A stretch of DNA of 64,000 nt from Paenibacillus sp. FSL H7-0331 (lineage in GTDB: Bacteria > Bacillota > Bacilli > Paenibacillales > NBRC-103111): NCBI RefSeq assembly GCF_001956045.1, contig NZ_MRTH01000001.1:248001-312000 (forward strand), in the 5' to 3' direction. This document shows positions 26,497 to 36,324 of this stretch, one piece after another. Made by a program: the position numbers and the translations under genes. The notes under the pieces are model-generated. The model had not been told where the DNA came from. It worked only from the letters and a program-made list of their open reading frames with translations, and did not search any database. Every line of letters starts with the position of its first letter. Positions within the stretch are counted from its first letter, which is position 1.

Positions 26497-27252
26497 TTAT
26501 TGGGCAATCTGATCCTTGATCGACTGGAGGATTTTTTTCTCCAGCCTGGACACTTGAACCTGCGAAATGCCTAATCGGTTCGCTACCTCGGACTGGGTCT
26601 GATCGCGATAATATCTCAGATAGACAATCAGCCGCTCCCGTTCGTTTAAGGTTCCAATCGCTTCATTCAAGGCGAGTTTTTCAAACCATTTATCCTGGCC
26701 TTCATCGGCAATTTGATCAATCAACGTAATGGGATCTCCGTCGTTTTCGAACACCGTTTCGTGAATCGAAGCCAGCGGCTTATTCGCTTCCTGAGCAAAT
26801 ACCACTTCCTCTGGTGTGATTTGCAGTTCGTCAGCAACTTCCTTAATTGTGGGCAGACGACCATTATTTTTCGATAGTTCGTCCTTCGTTTTGCGGATTT
26901 TATTAGCAAGCTCCTTCAGTGAGCGGCTCACCTTGAGTGTACCGTCATCTCTAAGAAAGCGTTGGATCTCACCAATAATCATAGGCACCGCATAAGTAGA
27001 AAATTTCACATCGTAAGATAAATCGAATTTATCGACCGATTTGAGCAATCCGATGCAGCCAATCTGGAACAGATCATCGGCCTCATAGCCCCGGTTCAAA
27101 AATCGCTGCACAACCGACCAAACCAGACGGATATTACAATTGACCAGCGTTTCTCTGGCAAGTGAATCACCGGATTGACTTAATGCAATTAAGCGCTTGA
27201 CTTCGCTATCATCCAGGTATCGGTGAGAAGCATGTTTCAAATCGACATCCAT
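26497..27252 (-). CDS. sigF: RNA polymerase sporulation sigma factor F
   Basis: This 251-residue protein is the first forespore sigma factor. Region 2 is seen in DLFQIGCIGLLKSVDKFDL and FSTYAVPMIIGEIQRFLRDD; region 4 in LNERERLIVYLRYYRDQTQSE and ISQVQVSRLEKKIL. The start at 27252 (MDVDLKH) follows AGGGGTCG. It lies last in dacF-spoIIAA-spoIIAB-sigF and is held inactive by SpoIIAB. Confidence 0.97.
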   Translation of the reverse strand: MDVDLKHASHRYLDDSEVKRLIALSQSGDSLARETLVNCNIRLVWSVVQRFLNRGYEADDLFQIGCIGLLKSVDKFDLSYDVKFSTYAVPMIIGEIQRFLRDDGTLKVSRSLKELANKIRKTKDELSKNNGRLPTIKEVADELQITPEEVVFAQEANKPLASIHETVFENDGDPITLIDQIADEGQDKWFEKLALNEAIGTLNERERLIVYLRYYRDQTQSEVANRLGISQVQVSRLEKKILQSIKDQIAQ

Positions 27253-27265
27253 ATAGAATCGACCC

Positions 27266-27712
27266 CTAATTGAACAAAGCTTTTTTAGATTCAATTCGCT
27301 TTTTCATTTTGATTTTTGTACCGACGCCGATGGCTGTTGTCACTTCGATCTCATCCATAAAATTTTCCATGATCGTAAAGCCCATTCCTGAGCGTTCAAG
27401 CTCTGGCTTGGTCGTATACAGCGGCTGCTTGGCCTGCTCTAAATCGGCAATGCCTGCACCCTGATCCTCAATCGTTAAATATAACGTGTCATCCTCGATC
27501 TCGGCTTCAATCGTGACCACACAGTCAGGATGATTGTCGTAACCATGAATAATCGCATTGGTAACCGCCTCAGATACGACGGTTTTCATATCCGTTAATT
27601 CCTCCAGAGTCGGATCAAGCTGCGTTACAAAAGCTGCCACCGTCACCCGTGCAAAGGATTCATTTTCGGAGCGACTGGCAAACTGGAGGGTCATAAAATT
27701 CCGTTCACTCAT
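27266..27712 (-). CDS. spoIIAB: Anti-sigma F factor (serine kinase)
   Basis: This 148-residue protein is a GHKL-type kinase that binds SigF and phosphorylates SpoIIAA. The N box is [13 protein letters not shown], followed by the G1 box [10 protein letters not shown] and G2 box [10 protein letters not shown]. It overlaps the end of spoIIAA by four bases (ATGA), consistent with balanced synthesis. Confidence 0.97.
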   Translation of the reverse strand: MSERNFMTLQFASRSENESFARVTVAAFVTQLDPTLEELTDMKTVVSEAVTNAIIHGYDNHPDCVVTIEAEIEDDTLYLTIEDQGAGIADLEQAKQPLYTTKPELERSGMGFTIMENFMDEIEVTTAIGVGTKIKMKKRIESKKALFN

Positions 27713-28062
27713 GATACGGCCTCCAAACTGCCAAGAGCCTGTTTTTCGTTATCATAAGTGGACACAATTTTGAATAGCCCTGACATCTCCAGCAATCGAT
27801 GTACAGCCGGGTTCAGATCGCAAACAACCAGCCTTCCATCCCTGGCTTTAATCTGCTTATAGCGTCCCAGAATGACCCCAAGACCAGAGCTGTCCATGAA
27901 GGACAATTCCTTAAAGCTCAGAATCATATGGTTAACATTACTCTTATTCAGAGCCTCTTCCATACGCAACTTAACCGTCTCGGCCGTGTGATGATCCAAC
28001 TCACCCTTCAGCCTGACAATGATTGCTGTACGATGGTGCTCGATTTCAATATGCAGACTCAC
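27709..28062 (-). CDS. spoIIAA: Anti-anti-sigma F factor
   Basis: This 117-residue STAS-domain protein releases SigF when dephosphorylated. The phosphorylated serine lies in [14 protein letters not shown]. The start codon is GTG at 28062, eight bases after AAGGAG; a longer frame upstream lacks family similarity. It is preceded by a sigma-H-like promoter with a Spo0A box. Confidence 0.96.
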   Translation of the reverse strand: MSLHIEIEHHRTAIIVRLKGELDHHTAETVKLRMEEALNKSNVNHMILSFKELSFMDSSGLGVILGRYKQIKARDGRLVVCDLNPAVHRLLEMSGLFKIVSTYDNEKQALGSLEAVS

Positions 28063-28092
28063 GCTGCTCACTCCTTCCCTTTCATGCACACC

Positions 28093-28130
28093 ATTTCTAC
28101 ACAGGAATTCCCTTTTCCTGCCACTCGACA
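28093..28130 (-). promoter_or_regulatory. Sigma-H promoter and Spo0A box of the spoIIA operon
   Basis: GCAGGAAAA (28113-28121) matches the sigma-H -35 and GTAGAAAT (28093-28100) nearly matches its -10, 12 bases apart. Directly upstream, TGTCGAG (28124-28130) differs by one base from the Spo0A box. This is the arrangement known for spoIIA in Bacillus. Confidence 0.65.
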
Positions 28131-28230
28131 AAACTAGAAGAAATGTGCCAGAAAGCAAAGAAATGCGACATGATCGGGAAGCAGCCAGCCTATATGAGCA
28201 GTTGGTCGTTCTTTTGTCAAGGTTACTACA

Positions 28231-29412
28231 TTAGTCTATAAAAAATAATTGTTTGGCGCTTCGTTTCATCAGCACCCACCAGCCAGCCTTGCTGACTTCA
28301 ATCGATGACTCCAGCGGAAATTCAGAAAGCACCTGATCCCCTTTGTACACAACGATTTTACCTATGGGCTGACCAATCGCGATCGGCGCCTTTAAATCTG
28401 GCAGCAGCTGTACCTCATGACGAATGTCACTACCGGCTTCGCCCTTCTTCAGCAGCATACTGTAAGAATGCTTGGCCGTCAGCGGCACGACCGACTGCTC
28501 GCCCTTGCTGATCTTAAGCTCACCGATCGAATCGCCGGTTTTGTAAATCGGATAGCTCATATATTGTGAAAAAGCATAGTCAAACAGATTCGATACTTCG
28601 GCATTACGAGTCTTGGTATTGGGTTCACCCATAACGACGGTAATAATTCGAAAATTATCTCTTTTGGCAGTAGCGGACAGGCAAAATTTAGCCTCACTTG
28701 TGTAGCCCGTCTTCAAGCCGTCTGCTCCGCTATAAAAACGGACCAATTTATTCGTATTCACAAGCCAAAAGGGCTTGGCAGTATCCTTCCGCAAATAGTC
28801 CTGATAGGTTCCGGTGAATTGCGTGATTTCCTCATGCTTCAACAGCTCGCGAGACATCAAAGCGATATCGTTAGCAGAGGAGTAATGGTTATCTGCAGGA
28901 AGTCCGTTACAGTTGACAAAATGAGTATTCTTCATTCCCAGCTGGCCTGCACGGTCATTCATCATCTGTACAAAGGCTTGCTCTGAGCCGGCAAGCTTCT
29001 CAGCCATTGCGACGGAGGCATCATTGCCTGACGCCATTGCGATCCCCTTCATCATATCCTGAACCGTCATTTCCTCACCCGGCTCCAGAAAGATCTGCGA
29101 GCCTCCCATCGATGCCGCATATTCACTTGTGCGGACCTTATCTGTCATCTTGATCTTACCTTGATCCAAGGCCTCCATCACGAGCAGCATCGTCATGATT
29201 TTGGTAATACTCGCTGGCGGCAGCTTCGCATCCTTGTTTTTTTCAAATATGACTGTACCTGTGTCCACATCCATCGTAACCGCTGAAGATGCGTTTGGAG
29301 CCAAATCTACAGTTTGATTGGGTGACTGCTTTTCTTCAGCCCAAGCAATGGGTAAACTACAAGCCACAAGTAAATGAATGCATAGCAACAGCTTGATTGT
29401 TTTCGTAAACAT
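28231..29412 (-). CDS. dacF: Sporulation D-alanyl-D-alanine carboxypeptidase
   Basis: This 393-residue penicillin-binding protein trims peptide stems of spore peptidoglycan. It has a signal peptide (residues 1-25), the SxxK motif SITK, the SGN motif, and KTG in GLKTGYTS. A beta-rich domain and an amphipathic C-terminal end attach it to the membrane. It lies upstream of spoIIAA as in Bacillus, with about 170 bases between. Confidence 0.95.
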   Translation of the reverse strand: MFTKTIKLLLCIHLLVACSLPIAWAEEKQSPNQTVDLAPNASSAVTMDVDTGTVIFEKNKDAKLPPASITKIMTMLLVMEALDQGKIKMTDKVRTSEYAASMGGSQIFLEPGEEMTVQDMMKGIAMASGNDASVAMAEKLAGSEQAFVQMMNDRAGQLGMKNTHFVNCNGLPADNHYSSANDIALMSRELLKHEEITQFTGTYQDYLRKDTAKPFWLVNTNKLVRFYSGADGLKTGYTSEAKFCLSATAKRDNFRIITVVMGEPNTKTRNAEVSNLFDYAFSQYMSYPIYKTGDSIGELKISKGEQSVVPLTAKHSYSMLLKKGEAGSDIRHEVQLLPDLKAPIAIGQPIGKIVVYKGDQVLSEFPLESSIEVSKAGWWVLMKRSAKQLFFID

Positions 29413-29533
29413 ACCTTTTCTATCCCTCCATTCTAAAGGTTAAACTACTTCTATTCATTGTTGACGAAATTCTCCTTAAATATTCCAAACGTTGGAAAAT
29501 GAAAACAGGATGATAACCTGCCCGCAGCATGCA

Positions 29534-29570
29534 CAAAAAAACACCCTCTTGCATCGAAGCAAAGGGTGCT
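29534..29570 (-). terminator. Intrinsic terminator after pdp
   Basis: AGCACCCTTTGC and GCAAGAGGGTGT pair on the minus strand and are followed by seven T residues. It lies about 36 bases after the pdp stop. Confidence 0.9.
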
Positions 29571-29605
29571 CAGTCCAGCTTATAGGGTGTGTAGGGTCAT
29601 GCCGT

Positions 29606-30937
29606 TCAAATCATCTCAACGCCGTTCCTGGAAACAATCGCATAAATAAGCGGAGATCTGGCAGCACTGCCTGTAACCAGGGTAAATGCTGAACGCGTAC
29701 GTTGAGTCATATCTTCTGTAAACATCGGTTCATTGTTATTCATATATAGCTCCGCTAACATCTCGCCAGACCTAACAGAGTCACCGACCTTCTTACGAAG
29801 TACCATACCGACTGCAAGATCGATCTGGTCCTCTTTGGTCGCTCTACCGGCTCCAAGCAGCATGGCGGTAACACCCAGTGCCTCAGCATCAATCCGAGAG
29901 ACAGTGCCATCCTCTGCAGCCATGACAGGCACCTGATAGGGCGCGGATACTAATAGCTCCGTATTGTCGATGATCGCCTCATTCCCGCCCTGAGCGCCTA
30001 CAAGCTGCTTCAGCTTGGCTAATGCGGACCCATTGTGCAGCAGTTCGGTCACCTTCACCTTGGCTTCTTCGTAAGTTGCCGCTTTGCCTCCCAGCACGAC
30101 CATGTGAGCCGCCAGTACGATACAAAGCTCGGTCAAATCAGCAGGGCCTCGGCCCTGCAGCGTTTCTATAGCCTCACGAACTTCAAGTGCGTTACCGATC
30201 GCTTCACCCAACGGTTCATCCATATTAGTAATAACGGCTACGGTTTCTCTGCCAACCTCTTCACCGATTTCTACCATAGCCTGAGCCAGCTTAATCGAAT
30301 CCTCCAATGACTTCATAAAAGCGCCACTGCCGGTTTTTACATCCAGCACAATCGCATCAGCGCCCGAAGCAATCTTCTTGCTCATGATCGAACTTGCAAT
30401 TAAAGGAATCGATTCAATCGTGGCTGTAACGTCACGCAGTCCATACAACTTTTTGTCCGCGGGTGTCATATTGCCGGATTGGCCGATCACCGCAACTCCG
30501 ATATCGGTTACCTGCTGCAAAAACTGCTCCTTGCCCAGTTCAACCTTAAAGCCTGCAATAGCTTCCAGCTTGTCGATCGTTCCGCCTGTATGACCAAGCC
30601 CGCGACCTGACATCTTGGCTACAGGCACACCTGCCGCTGCCACTAGAGGAGCCAGAATCAATGTCGTCGTATCGCCAACACCACCTGTGCTGTGTTTATC
30701 CACTTTGACTCCGGGAATGGAACCGAGCTCCGCCTGATCACCGGATCGTGCCATAGCCAGAGTCAAATCTGCTGTTTCTTTAGCGGTCATACCGTTGAAA
30801 TATATGGCCATCGCCCAGGCCGACATCTGGTAATCGGGAATGTCCCCTTTTGTGTAGCCTTGAATCATATAATCGATTTCCGCTGTCGTTAACTGCTCAG
30901 CATCACGTTTTTTTTGAATCAGTTCAACCGTTCTCAT
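29606..30937 (-). CDS. pdp: Pyrimidine-nucleoside phosphorylase
   Basis: This 443-residue enzyme splits thymidine, deoxyuridine and uridine with phosphate. It has [11 protein letters not shown] (phosphate site), [20 protein letters not shown] and the [17 protein letters not shown] metal site. I start it at 30937 (MRTVELIQ) after GAGGTGG. It lies apart from the punA/deoB operon, with its own terminator. Confidence 0.95.
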   Translation of the reverse strand: MRTVELIQKKRDAEQLTTAEIDYMIQGYTKGDIPDYQMSAWAMAIYFNGMTAKETADLTLAMARSGDQAELGSIPGVKVDKHSTGGVGDTTTLILAPLVAAAGVPVAKMSGRGLGHTGGTIDKLEAIAGFKVELGKEQFLQQVTDIGVAVIGQSGNMTPADKKLYGLRDVTATIESIPLIASSIMSKKIASGADAIVLDVKTGSGAFMKSLEDSIKLAQAMVEIGEEVGRETVAVITNMDEPLGEAIGNALEVREAIETLQGRGPADLTELCIVLAAHMVVLGGKAATYEEAKVKVTELLHNGSALAKLKQLVGAQGGNEAIIDNTELLVSAPYQVPVMAAEDGTVSRIDAEALGVTAMLLGAGRATKEDQIDLAVGMVLRKKVGDSVRSGEMLAELYMNNNEPMFTEDMTQRTRSAFTLVTGSAARSPLIYAIVSRNGVEMI

Positions 30938-31026
30938 CGCCAGCCACCTCATCGCTATTTTATGAATGGATGGTTAAATTTTATCATACATAGGGACAGA
31001 CTCCTAGTTTTACTCCATATGCACAG

Positions 31027-32790
31027 CTATACTTTAACCTGCTGTACAGCTTGTATCATATCATGAGTCATTACGCTCAAGATGGAAGAGGCATCCGCAA
31101 CGTGGCGCATTTTATCAAGCTGTTGATTCGTTAAATCATGAATATGATCGGTCTGCTCCGATACTTCCTTGGCAATATAGGCAATACCGTTGACGGATGC
31201 CGCAACCTCCTCGGATCCGGCCGACATCTGTTGTGCAGCAGCGGATACCTCCTGAATTTGCATCGTGACCAAACGAAACACTTCCACAACACGTTCGAAA
31301 GACTGCTCAGCCATCTCGGACAAAGCAACCCCTTCCCTGATCTCATTCGCTGCATCATCCATTTTGTCGCCAATTCGTTGAGATTCCTGCTCAATGTTGT
31401 GCAGCAAGGACGCAATGGACTGCACAGAGGCAGAGGATGCTTCAGCAAGCTTCCGTACTTCTCCAGCTACAACCGCGAACCCGCTACCATGCTCACCTGC
31501 ACGGGCAGCTTCAATGGAAGCATTCAGGGCAAGCAGCTTCGTTTGACTCGAAAATTCAGTGATAGCGCTTAAGACACCTTCGATTTTGGCCGAATATTGT
31601 TTGAGAACCTCCACTCTGGTAACAGCTTCTTCAGCCTTTGAAAAAATACTATCAATTTGATGCTTCATCTTAATACTCGTTTCCTTACCTGCTGCTGCAA
31701 CCTCAAGCGCAATGACCGCAGCATCGGACACCGTCATCGACGATTCCGCAATACGCTGGATGCCGACTGCAATCTCCTCCATCGCCTGAGCGCTGTCATC
31801 CGCACTCAGCTTTTGGGAATGGGCACCATCCATAATTTGCTGAATCGTTTCTTTGATAATAACATTCATATCCAGCATAACGACGGCATCCTCGTTAAAC
31901 TTTGCAGACGAGTTAACCATTTGATCGGACGTTTCGGCAATCCGGGATATGATCGTACGAATAATTTCATTCAAATTTCCGGACATCATAACCATAGCTT
32001 GGTAGGCAGTTCCGATTTCGTCTTCCGACTTGACTGGATTTGATGATAAAATCACCTTGGCCTGAGCCAAATCACCTGTTGCCATACTTTCGGCACTAGA
32101 GGTAATGACTCTTAGAGGACGCAGTGCGCGAACAACGAACCAAACAATGAATCCAAGACTAGCCAGTGTCACAACTAGCATCAGTATATAAAAGAAAATG
32201 CTTTTTCCCAGAACGTTCATGGTAATACTATCGACTACAGCTGCCGCGGTATCTATCCCCAATACCCCGACTAATTTACCATTTGCATCCTTAACCGGTG
32301 CATAGGCAGATATGTATTTACCATATTTGGCATCCTCAATTAAATCCGAACTCGCATTCTCTCCCTTCATCAGCAAAACCACGGCATCCTTGGGGATATC
32401 AGTTACTTCATTAATCGGTGATGCGGTTTGCGAGCTCCGCGGCTGGCCATCAATCATGAGTAAAGGCTTTTGCTGCTCATCAATTCTGACAAAATACACA
32501 TACATGGCACCAATCTGAGTACGATAACGGTCAAGCTCTGATCGCAGCTTCCAGTAAAGCTCATTTTCCTGCGGATTCGTCAAGAAATCCTCATATTGTC
32601 GGGTATCCAGCTGTGCTGCATAGCTGTAAGCTGTTCTCATACCGTTATCGGTAATAACCTCCTGAGCCGCACTCTTCGTGTTCAGAATTTGCAACAAGAT
32701 GTATCCACCGGACAGCAAAAGAATGACAATCGTGATCGCTGCTACAATTCGAAGCACTAAATGTTTTTTGAATGATGTAATCAAACTCAT
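31027..32790 (-). CDS. Methyl-accepting chemotaxis protein
   Basis: This 587-residue receptor has a first membrane segment at residues 13-32, an extracellular Cache-like domain of about 150 residues, and a second segment near 193-216. A HAMP domain and a cytoplasmic signalling domain follow, with the hairpin tip [20 protein letters not shown]. No pentapeptide CheR tether is seen at the C-terminus. The ligand is unknown and no other chemotaxis gene is nearby. Confidence 0.94.
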   Translation of the reverse strand: MSLITSFKKHLVLRIVAAITIVILLLSGGYILLQILNTKSAAQEVITDNGMRTAYSYAAQLDTRQYEDFLTNPQENELYWKLRSELDRYRTQIGAMYVYFVRIDEQQKPLLMIDGQPRSSQTASPINEVTDIPKDAVVLLMKGENASSDLIEDAKYGKYISAYAPVKDANGKLVGVLGIDTAAAVVDSITMNVLGKSIFFYILMLVVTLASLGFIVWFVVRALRPLRVITSSAESMATGDLAQAKVILSSNPVKSEDEIGTAYQAMVMMSGNLNEIIRTIISRIAETSDQMVNSSAKFNEDAVVMLDMNVIIKETIQQIMDGAHSQKLSADDSAQAMEEIAVGIQRIAESSMTVSDAAVIALEVAAAGKETSIKMKHQIDSIFSKAEEAVTRVEVLKQYSAKIEGVLSAITEFSSQTKLLALNASIEAARAGEHGSGFAVVAGEVRKLAEASSASVQSIASLLHNIEQESQRIGDKMDDAANEIREGVALSEMAEQSFERVVEVFRLVTMQIQEVSAAAQQMSAGSEEVAASVNGIAYIAKEVSEQTDHIHDLTNQQLDKMRHVADASSILSVMTHDMIQAVQQVKV

Positions 32791-32841
32791 AATTACCCGC
32801 CTCTCACAACCAACATATAGGTAAAGATACTATTTTTCGCA

Positions 32842-32872
32842 GAAAAAAAGAAGCCTTTACGGCTTCTTTTTA
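32842..32872. terminator. Terminator between the cupredoxin and chemoreceptor genes
   Basis: AAAGAAGCC and GGCTTCTTT pair around a short loop, flanked by A and T runs on both sides. It lies directly after the cupredoxin stop. Confidence 0.85.
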
Positions 32873-32877
32873 TAATC

Positions 32878-33255
32878 CTATGACACAATTAATGTCGATT
32901 TCATGTTAGCATGTCCGGTACCGCAAGGCAGAATGCAATGCACCTCATAAGTGCCCGGTTTGTCAAAGGTAACTTCAGCCGATTTGGTTGTGCCGTCCAA
33001 TTTCACGTTCAGACCTACGATTTCCATCGCATGCAGACCTTCCTTGTTCAAAAGGGAAACCGTAACTTTTTCGCCAGCTTTCACTTTATATTCAGCCTGA
33101 TCAAATTGAAAGTTCGAAGCAATGAATTTCAATTGAGGTCCGGCATGAGCTTGTGAAGCCATTTCTGACTGACGTACCGAAATATCCTGGAACAACACAC
33201 CCGCTCCAAGCAAACAGGCAACAATAATACAACTAAACATAATCCACTTTGTCAT
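32878..33255 (-). CDS. Membrane-anchored cupredoxin with a CuA-type site
   Basis: This 125-residue protein has one N-terminal membrane anchor (residues 5-25) and an outer cupredoxin domain. The ligand pattern is LHAMEI followed by HCILPCGTGHANM, i.e. Cys-x3-Cys-x3-His-x2-Met with an earlier His. That is the CuA pattern of cytochrome oxidase subunit II, though the usual Glu between the cysteines is Leu. It resembles short CoxB-like proteins, but no oxidase gene is near. The start at 33255 follows AGGGGGA. Confidence 0.88.
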   Translation of the reverse strand: MTKWIMFSCIIVACLLGAGVLFQDISVRQSEMASQAHAGPQLKFIASNFQFDQAEYKVKAGEKVTVSLLNKEGLHAMEIVGLNVKLDGTTKSAEVTFDKPGTYEVHCILPCGTGHANMKSTLIVS

Positions 33256-33476
33256 CAATAAATCCCCCTAAATGTTTTGCGTAAAAAATCCTTCTTCAAA
33301 TTCGTATACTATCATTGTACCTAATGAACCCAGCTTTACCTATTCCCTTTTGGGTGGTTCCGGTGAAAAGTTTGTGACAATTTGCAATCCGTTCACAGCT
33401 ACCTTTGACATTCTATCATATTTACACAAAAAAACAAAAAAACCTCCACCTGTTGGCGAAAGTTTAACAAGCCTAT

Positions 33477-33881
33477 CTAGAATCGACCACCTACACGACT
33501 TCTGAAACCAAAGCCCTGCTGGACCCTGCTCGCATCCTTGTCCTGCATTTCACGAATATCCTTGGTTAAACGACTGCGGCAGGGATAGCACATCTCTTGT
33601 TGTCTAATCGGTTCTCTGCAGCTATTACAAGGGTATGTTAAGTTAGGATAATCAGTAACAGGCAAACGCTTATCCTTAATCCATATTATGATTTGTTTAA
33701 CAGAAACTCCAACCGCCTCACTCAGTTGCTCCGTAGTGACTTTGCGGTTACTACGCAGATAACGATAACAGGCGTCGAATTCATTCTGGAGATTACTTAC
33801 GCAATCCTGACACAGATTACGCAGGTTTTTTTGAAATACTTTACCGCAACCGGGACAATTGGCTACCATCAAAATACTCAT
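33477..33881 (-). CDS. YvyF-like zinc-finger protein (flagellar operon protein family)
   Basis: This about 134-residue protein has CPGC/CQDC at the N-terminus and CNSC/CYPC further on, which can bind two zinc ions. Between them is a MerR-like helix-turn-helix (TTEQLSEAVGVSVKQIIIWIKDKRLP). It fits the TIGR03826/YvyF family, normally next to flgM in flagellar operons. Here it is alone, next to a cupredoxin gene. The start is ATG at 33881 after TAGGAAGTG; another ATG lies four codons later. Confidence 0.8.
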   Translation of the reverse strand: MSILMVANCPGCGKVFQKNLRNLCQDCVSNLQNEFDACYRYLRSNRKVTTEQLSEAVGVSVKQIIIWIKDKRLPVTDYPNLTYPCNSCREPIRQQEMCYPCRSRLTKDIREMQDKDASRVQQGFGFRSRVGGRF

Positions 33882-34098
33882 GATTGTCACTTCCTACCCC
33901 AAAATGATGTAGTTCCATTGCACCAATTATAGCACGATTGTAGGTACTAATACATATAAATCAAGATTATTTTATAAATTATTTTCCTGAGACTGTTACT
34001 TCAGGTAATATATTTGGGTTACTAACAGATTGTTAAACAAAAGCAGTTCATCTTATGCTATAATTTCCAAAATTAATTATCGTGAGGAGGGCTGCCCT

Positions 34099-35328
34099 AT
34101 GCAGGTGAAAACGAATAAAACGGTGTTTGGTATTTTGATCGCTGTCAGCATGGTTCATTTGTTAAATGACACCATACAATCTATCGTTCCCGCTATATTT
34201 CCAATTATTAAAGAATCGTTGTCCTTGTCATATTCACAGCTTGGACTGATCGCTTTCGCCTTAAATTTAACGGCATCGGTTCTTCAGCCTGCTGTCGGTT
34301 TATACAGCGACAGGAAGCCACAGCCTTATCTGCTGCCGCTTGGCGTAGTGGCTACCTTAATCGGAGTCATCGGGATGGCCTTTGCGTTCGGATTCTGGAC
34401 AATGCTGGGTTCAGCCATCCTCGTCGGGATCGGCTCATCCATATTTCATCCGGAATCAGCCAAGGTTGCTTATTTGGCAGCTGGCGCAAGAAGAGGGCTA
34501 GCTCAAAGCATATTTCAAGTAGGAGGCAATGCGGGGCAGGCACTGGCACCGATAATGACCGCGCTTATCTTCGTGCCTCTCGGCCAGTTTGGAATTATTT
34601 GGTTCACTCTACTAGCAGCACTTGCTCTGGGTATTCAAATATTTACAGCTAAGTGGTACAGCAGCATGCTGCGCGTGAATACGGTTAAAAAGCGGGATCA
34701 TTCTTCTAAAGGAAAAGCCGTTACAAATCGCGGTAAAGTGACTGCGGCCATTTCCATCTTGGTGCTGATTCTCACCTCCAAGATGGCTTATCTGGCAGGG
34801 TTCACCAGCTTCTATTCCTTTTATCTCATCGAACGCTTTCAGCTTTCTGTTCAAGAAGCGCAATGGTGTGTGTTTGCTTTTTTGGCAGCAGGTGCGGCCG
34901 GGACCTTTTTCGGCGGTCCATTATCCGACAGATGGGGACGTCGCAATGTAATCTGGTTTTCCATCCTCGGGGCACTGCCGTTTGCATTCCTACTTCCATA
35001 CGTTAATTTCCAAATCAGTATCGTTTTTTGCATCATTATCGGTTTTACGATCATGTCCAGCGGTTCGGTTAACGTTGTTTACGCCCAAGAGTTGCTTCCT
35101 GGCAACATCGGAACCGTATCCGGCCTCTTTTTCGGCCTTGCTTTCGGAGCCGGAGGTCTTGGCGCTGCTCTGCTTGGCATGCTGGCAGACTCCACAAGCA
35201 TTGACTATGTGATCAAGCTGTGCGCCTTCCTTCCACTCCTCGGACTGCTTGCTATATTCCTGCCCTCTGACCGTAAGCTTGCCGAGTGGGCTAAAGAAGC
35301 AGATGACCGGCAGTCAGCTCCCAATTAA
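34099..35328 (+). CDS. MFS transporter (Fsr/fosmidomycin-resistance type)
   Basis: This 409-residue protein has about 12 membrane segments and the Fsr-type start SMVHLLNDTIQSIVPAIFPI followed by SDRKPQPY. A second DRWGRR loop lies in the second half. Fsr members export fosmidomycin or related compounds. I choose ATG at 34099 after GGAGGG; the frame is open upstream but lacks a ribosome site. It is a single gene ended by a long-stem terminator. Confidence 0.9.
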   Translation: MQVKTNKTVFGILIAVSMVHLLNDTIQSIVPAIFPIIKESLSLSYSQLGLIAFALNLTASVLQPAVGLYSDRKPQPYLLPLGVVATLIGVIGMAFAFGFWTMLGSAILVGIGSSIFHPESAKVAYLAAGARRGLAQSIFQVGGNAGQALAPIMTALIFVPLGQFGIIWFTLLAALALGIQIFTAKWYSSMLRVNTVKKRDHSSKGKAVTNRGKVTAAISILVLILTSKMAYLAGFTSFYSFYLIERFQLSVQEAQWCVFAFLAAGAAGTFFGGPLSDRWGRRNVIWFSILGALPFAFLLPYVNFQISIVFCIIIGFTIMSSGSVNVVYAQELLPGNIGTVSGLFFGLAFGAGGLGAALLGMLADSTSIDYVIKLCAFLPLLGLLAIFLPSDRKLAEWAKEADDRQSAPN

Positions 35329-35363
35329 CCGCAGATTCATGAACAGTACCTCAATCCTGCTTC

Positions 35364-35413
35364 AACACAAATATCCCGTTCCACCTTATCAGTGGTCCGG
35401 GATATTTGTGTTT
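35364..35413. terminator. Terminator between the MFS gene and punA paralogue
   Basis: ACACAAATATCCCG and CGGGATATTTGTGT are perfect 14-base arms around a 20-base loop. Short T or A runs flank both sides, so it may act in both directions. Confidence 0.8.
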
Positions 35414-35433
35414 GCAGATGCAGCTAACTTATA

Positions 35434-36282
35434 CTACACGTTCACCTGAGCGACGAACCTTCTCACCAGCTCAATAAACATCGGCTTCGTCCGATTCGCC
35501 ACGGCTACCACCTGCTCATGCGTCAAGGGCTCAAGCTCCTCGCCAATCGCCATATCAGTGATGCAGGAAATACCAAGCACCTTTAAACCGCAATGACGTG
35601 CAGCAGCCACCTCGCCTACCGTGGACATGCCAACCGCATCACCGCCCAAACGGGCTAGCATGGTCAGCTCTGCTGGCGGCAAGTAACTCGGACCGCTAAT
35701 TCCGCTGTAGACACCTTCCTGCAATCGAATAGCGCTTTGCTCCTGGCGCATACTCTCAGCTATTCCTTTAGCTATTGCGCGGTACTCACGGTTATAGGCT
35801 TCTGACATATCCGGAAAGCGAACTCCCAGTTCCGGATGATTAAACCCGATTAATGGATTATCTCCCGTCATATTCAAATGGTCGGAAATTAGCATCAGAT
35901 CGCCCGCCTGAAATTCACGGTTCATGCCGCCTGCGGCATTCGTAATCACAAGCGATTGAACGCCCAGTTGCTTCATCACGTATATAGGAAAAACTACTTT
36001 TTTCATCGAGTAGCCCTCATAATAATGAAAACGTCCCTGCATCACGATAACCGACTTGCCTTCTAACGTTCCTATAACAAACTGTCCCGCATGACCTTCA
36101 ACCGTGGATACAGGAAAATGTGGAATTTCATTGTAGGCAATCGTTAAAGGTACTTCGACCTGATTAGCCATATCACCCAAGCCCGAGCCCAGAACGAGAC
36201 CGATTTGCGGGACAAGACCATCCAGACGTTCACGAATCCATTCCGCCGCCTCTTGTATTTGTTGTAAGTAATTCGTTTCCAA
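35434..36282 (-). CDS. Purine nucleoside phosphorylase paralogue with altered base pocket
   Basis: This 282-residue protein belongs to the trimeric purine nucleoside phosphorylase family (LGSGLGDMA, HFPVSTVEGHAGQ, VITNAAGGMNREF, DAVGMSTVGEVAAARH). It lies directly after a canonical paralogue. Two residues that read the purine base differ: the usual YETPAE is YLPPAE, and the usual Asn in ITN/ISN is Asp (CITDMA). Asp at that site is typical of enzymes that use 6-amino purines. The start is TTG after AAAGGG. It may therefore prefer adenosine or a related nucleoside. Confidence 0.9.
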   Translation of the reverse strand: METNYLQQIQEAAEWIRERLDGLVPQIGLVLGSGLGDMANQVEVPLTIAYNEIPHFPVSTVEGHAGQFVIGTLEGKSVIVMQGRFHYYEGYSMKKVVFPIYVMKQLGVQSLVITNAAGGMNREFQAGDLMLISDHLNMTGDNPLIGFNHPELGVRFPDMSEAYNREYRAIAKGIAESMRQEQSAIRLQEGVYSGISGPSYLPPAELTMLARLGGDAVGMSTVGEVAAARHCGLKVLGISCITDMAIGEELEPLTHEQVVAVANRTKPMFIELVRRFVAQVNV

Positions 36283-36324
36283 ATTCGTTCAATCCCTTTC
36301 CTTGTATCTATCCGTTACTCATAG

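Noticed and set aside
33425..33476. Terminator after the YvyF-like gene from the long T-tract on the minus strand
   Set aside because: The T-tracts are clear but no convincing GC-rich stem precedes them; only a weak TTGTT/AACAA pairing is seen.
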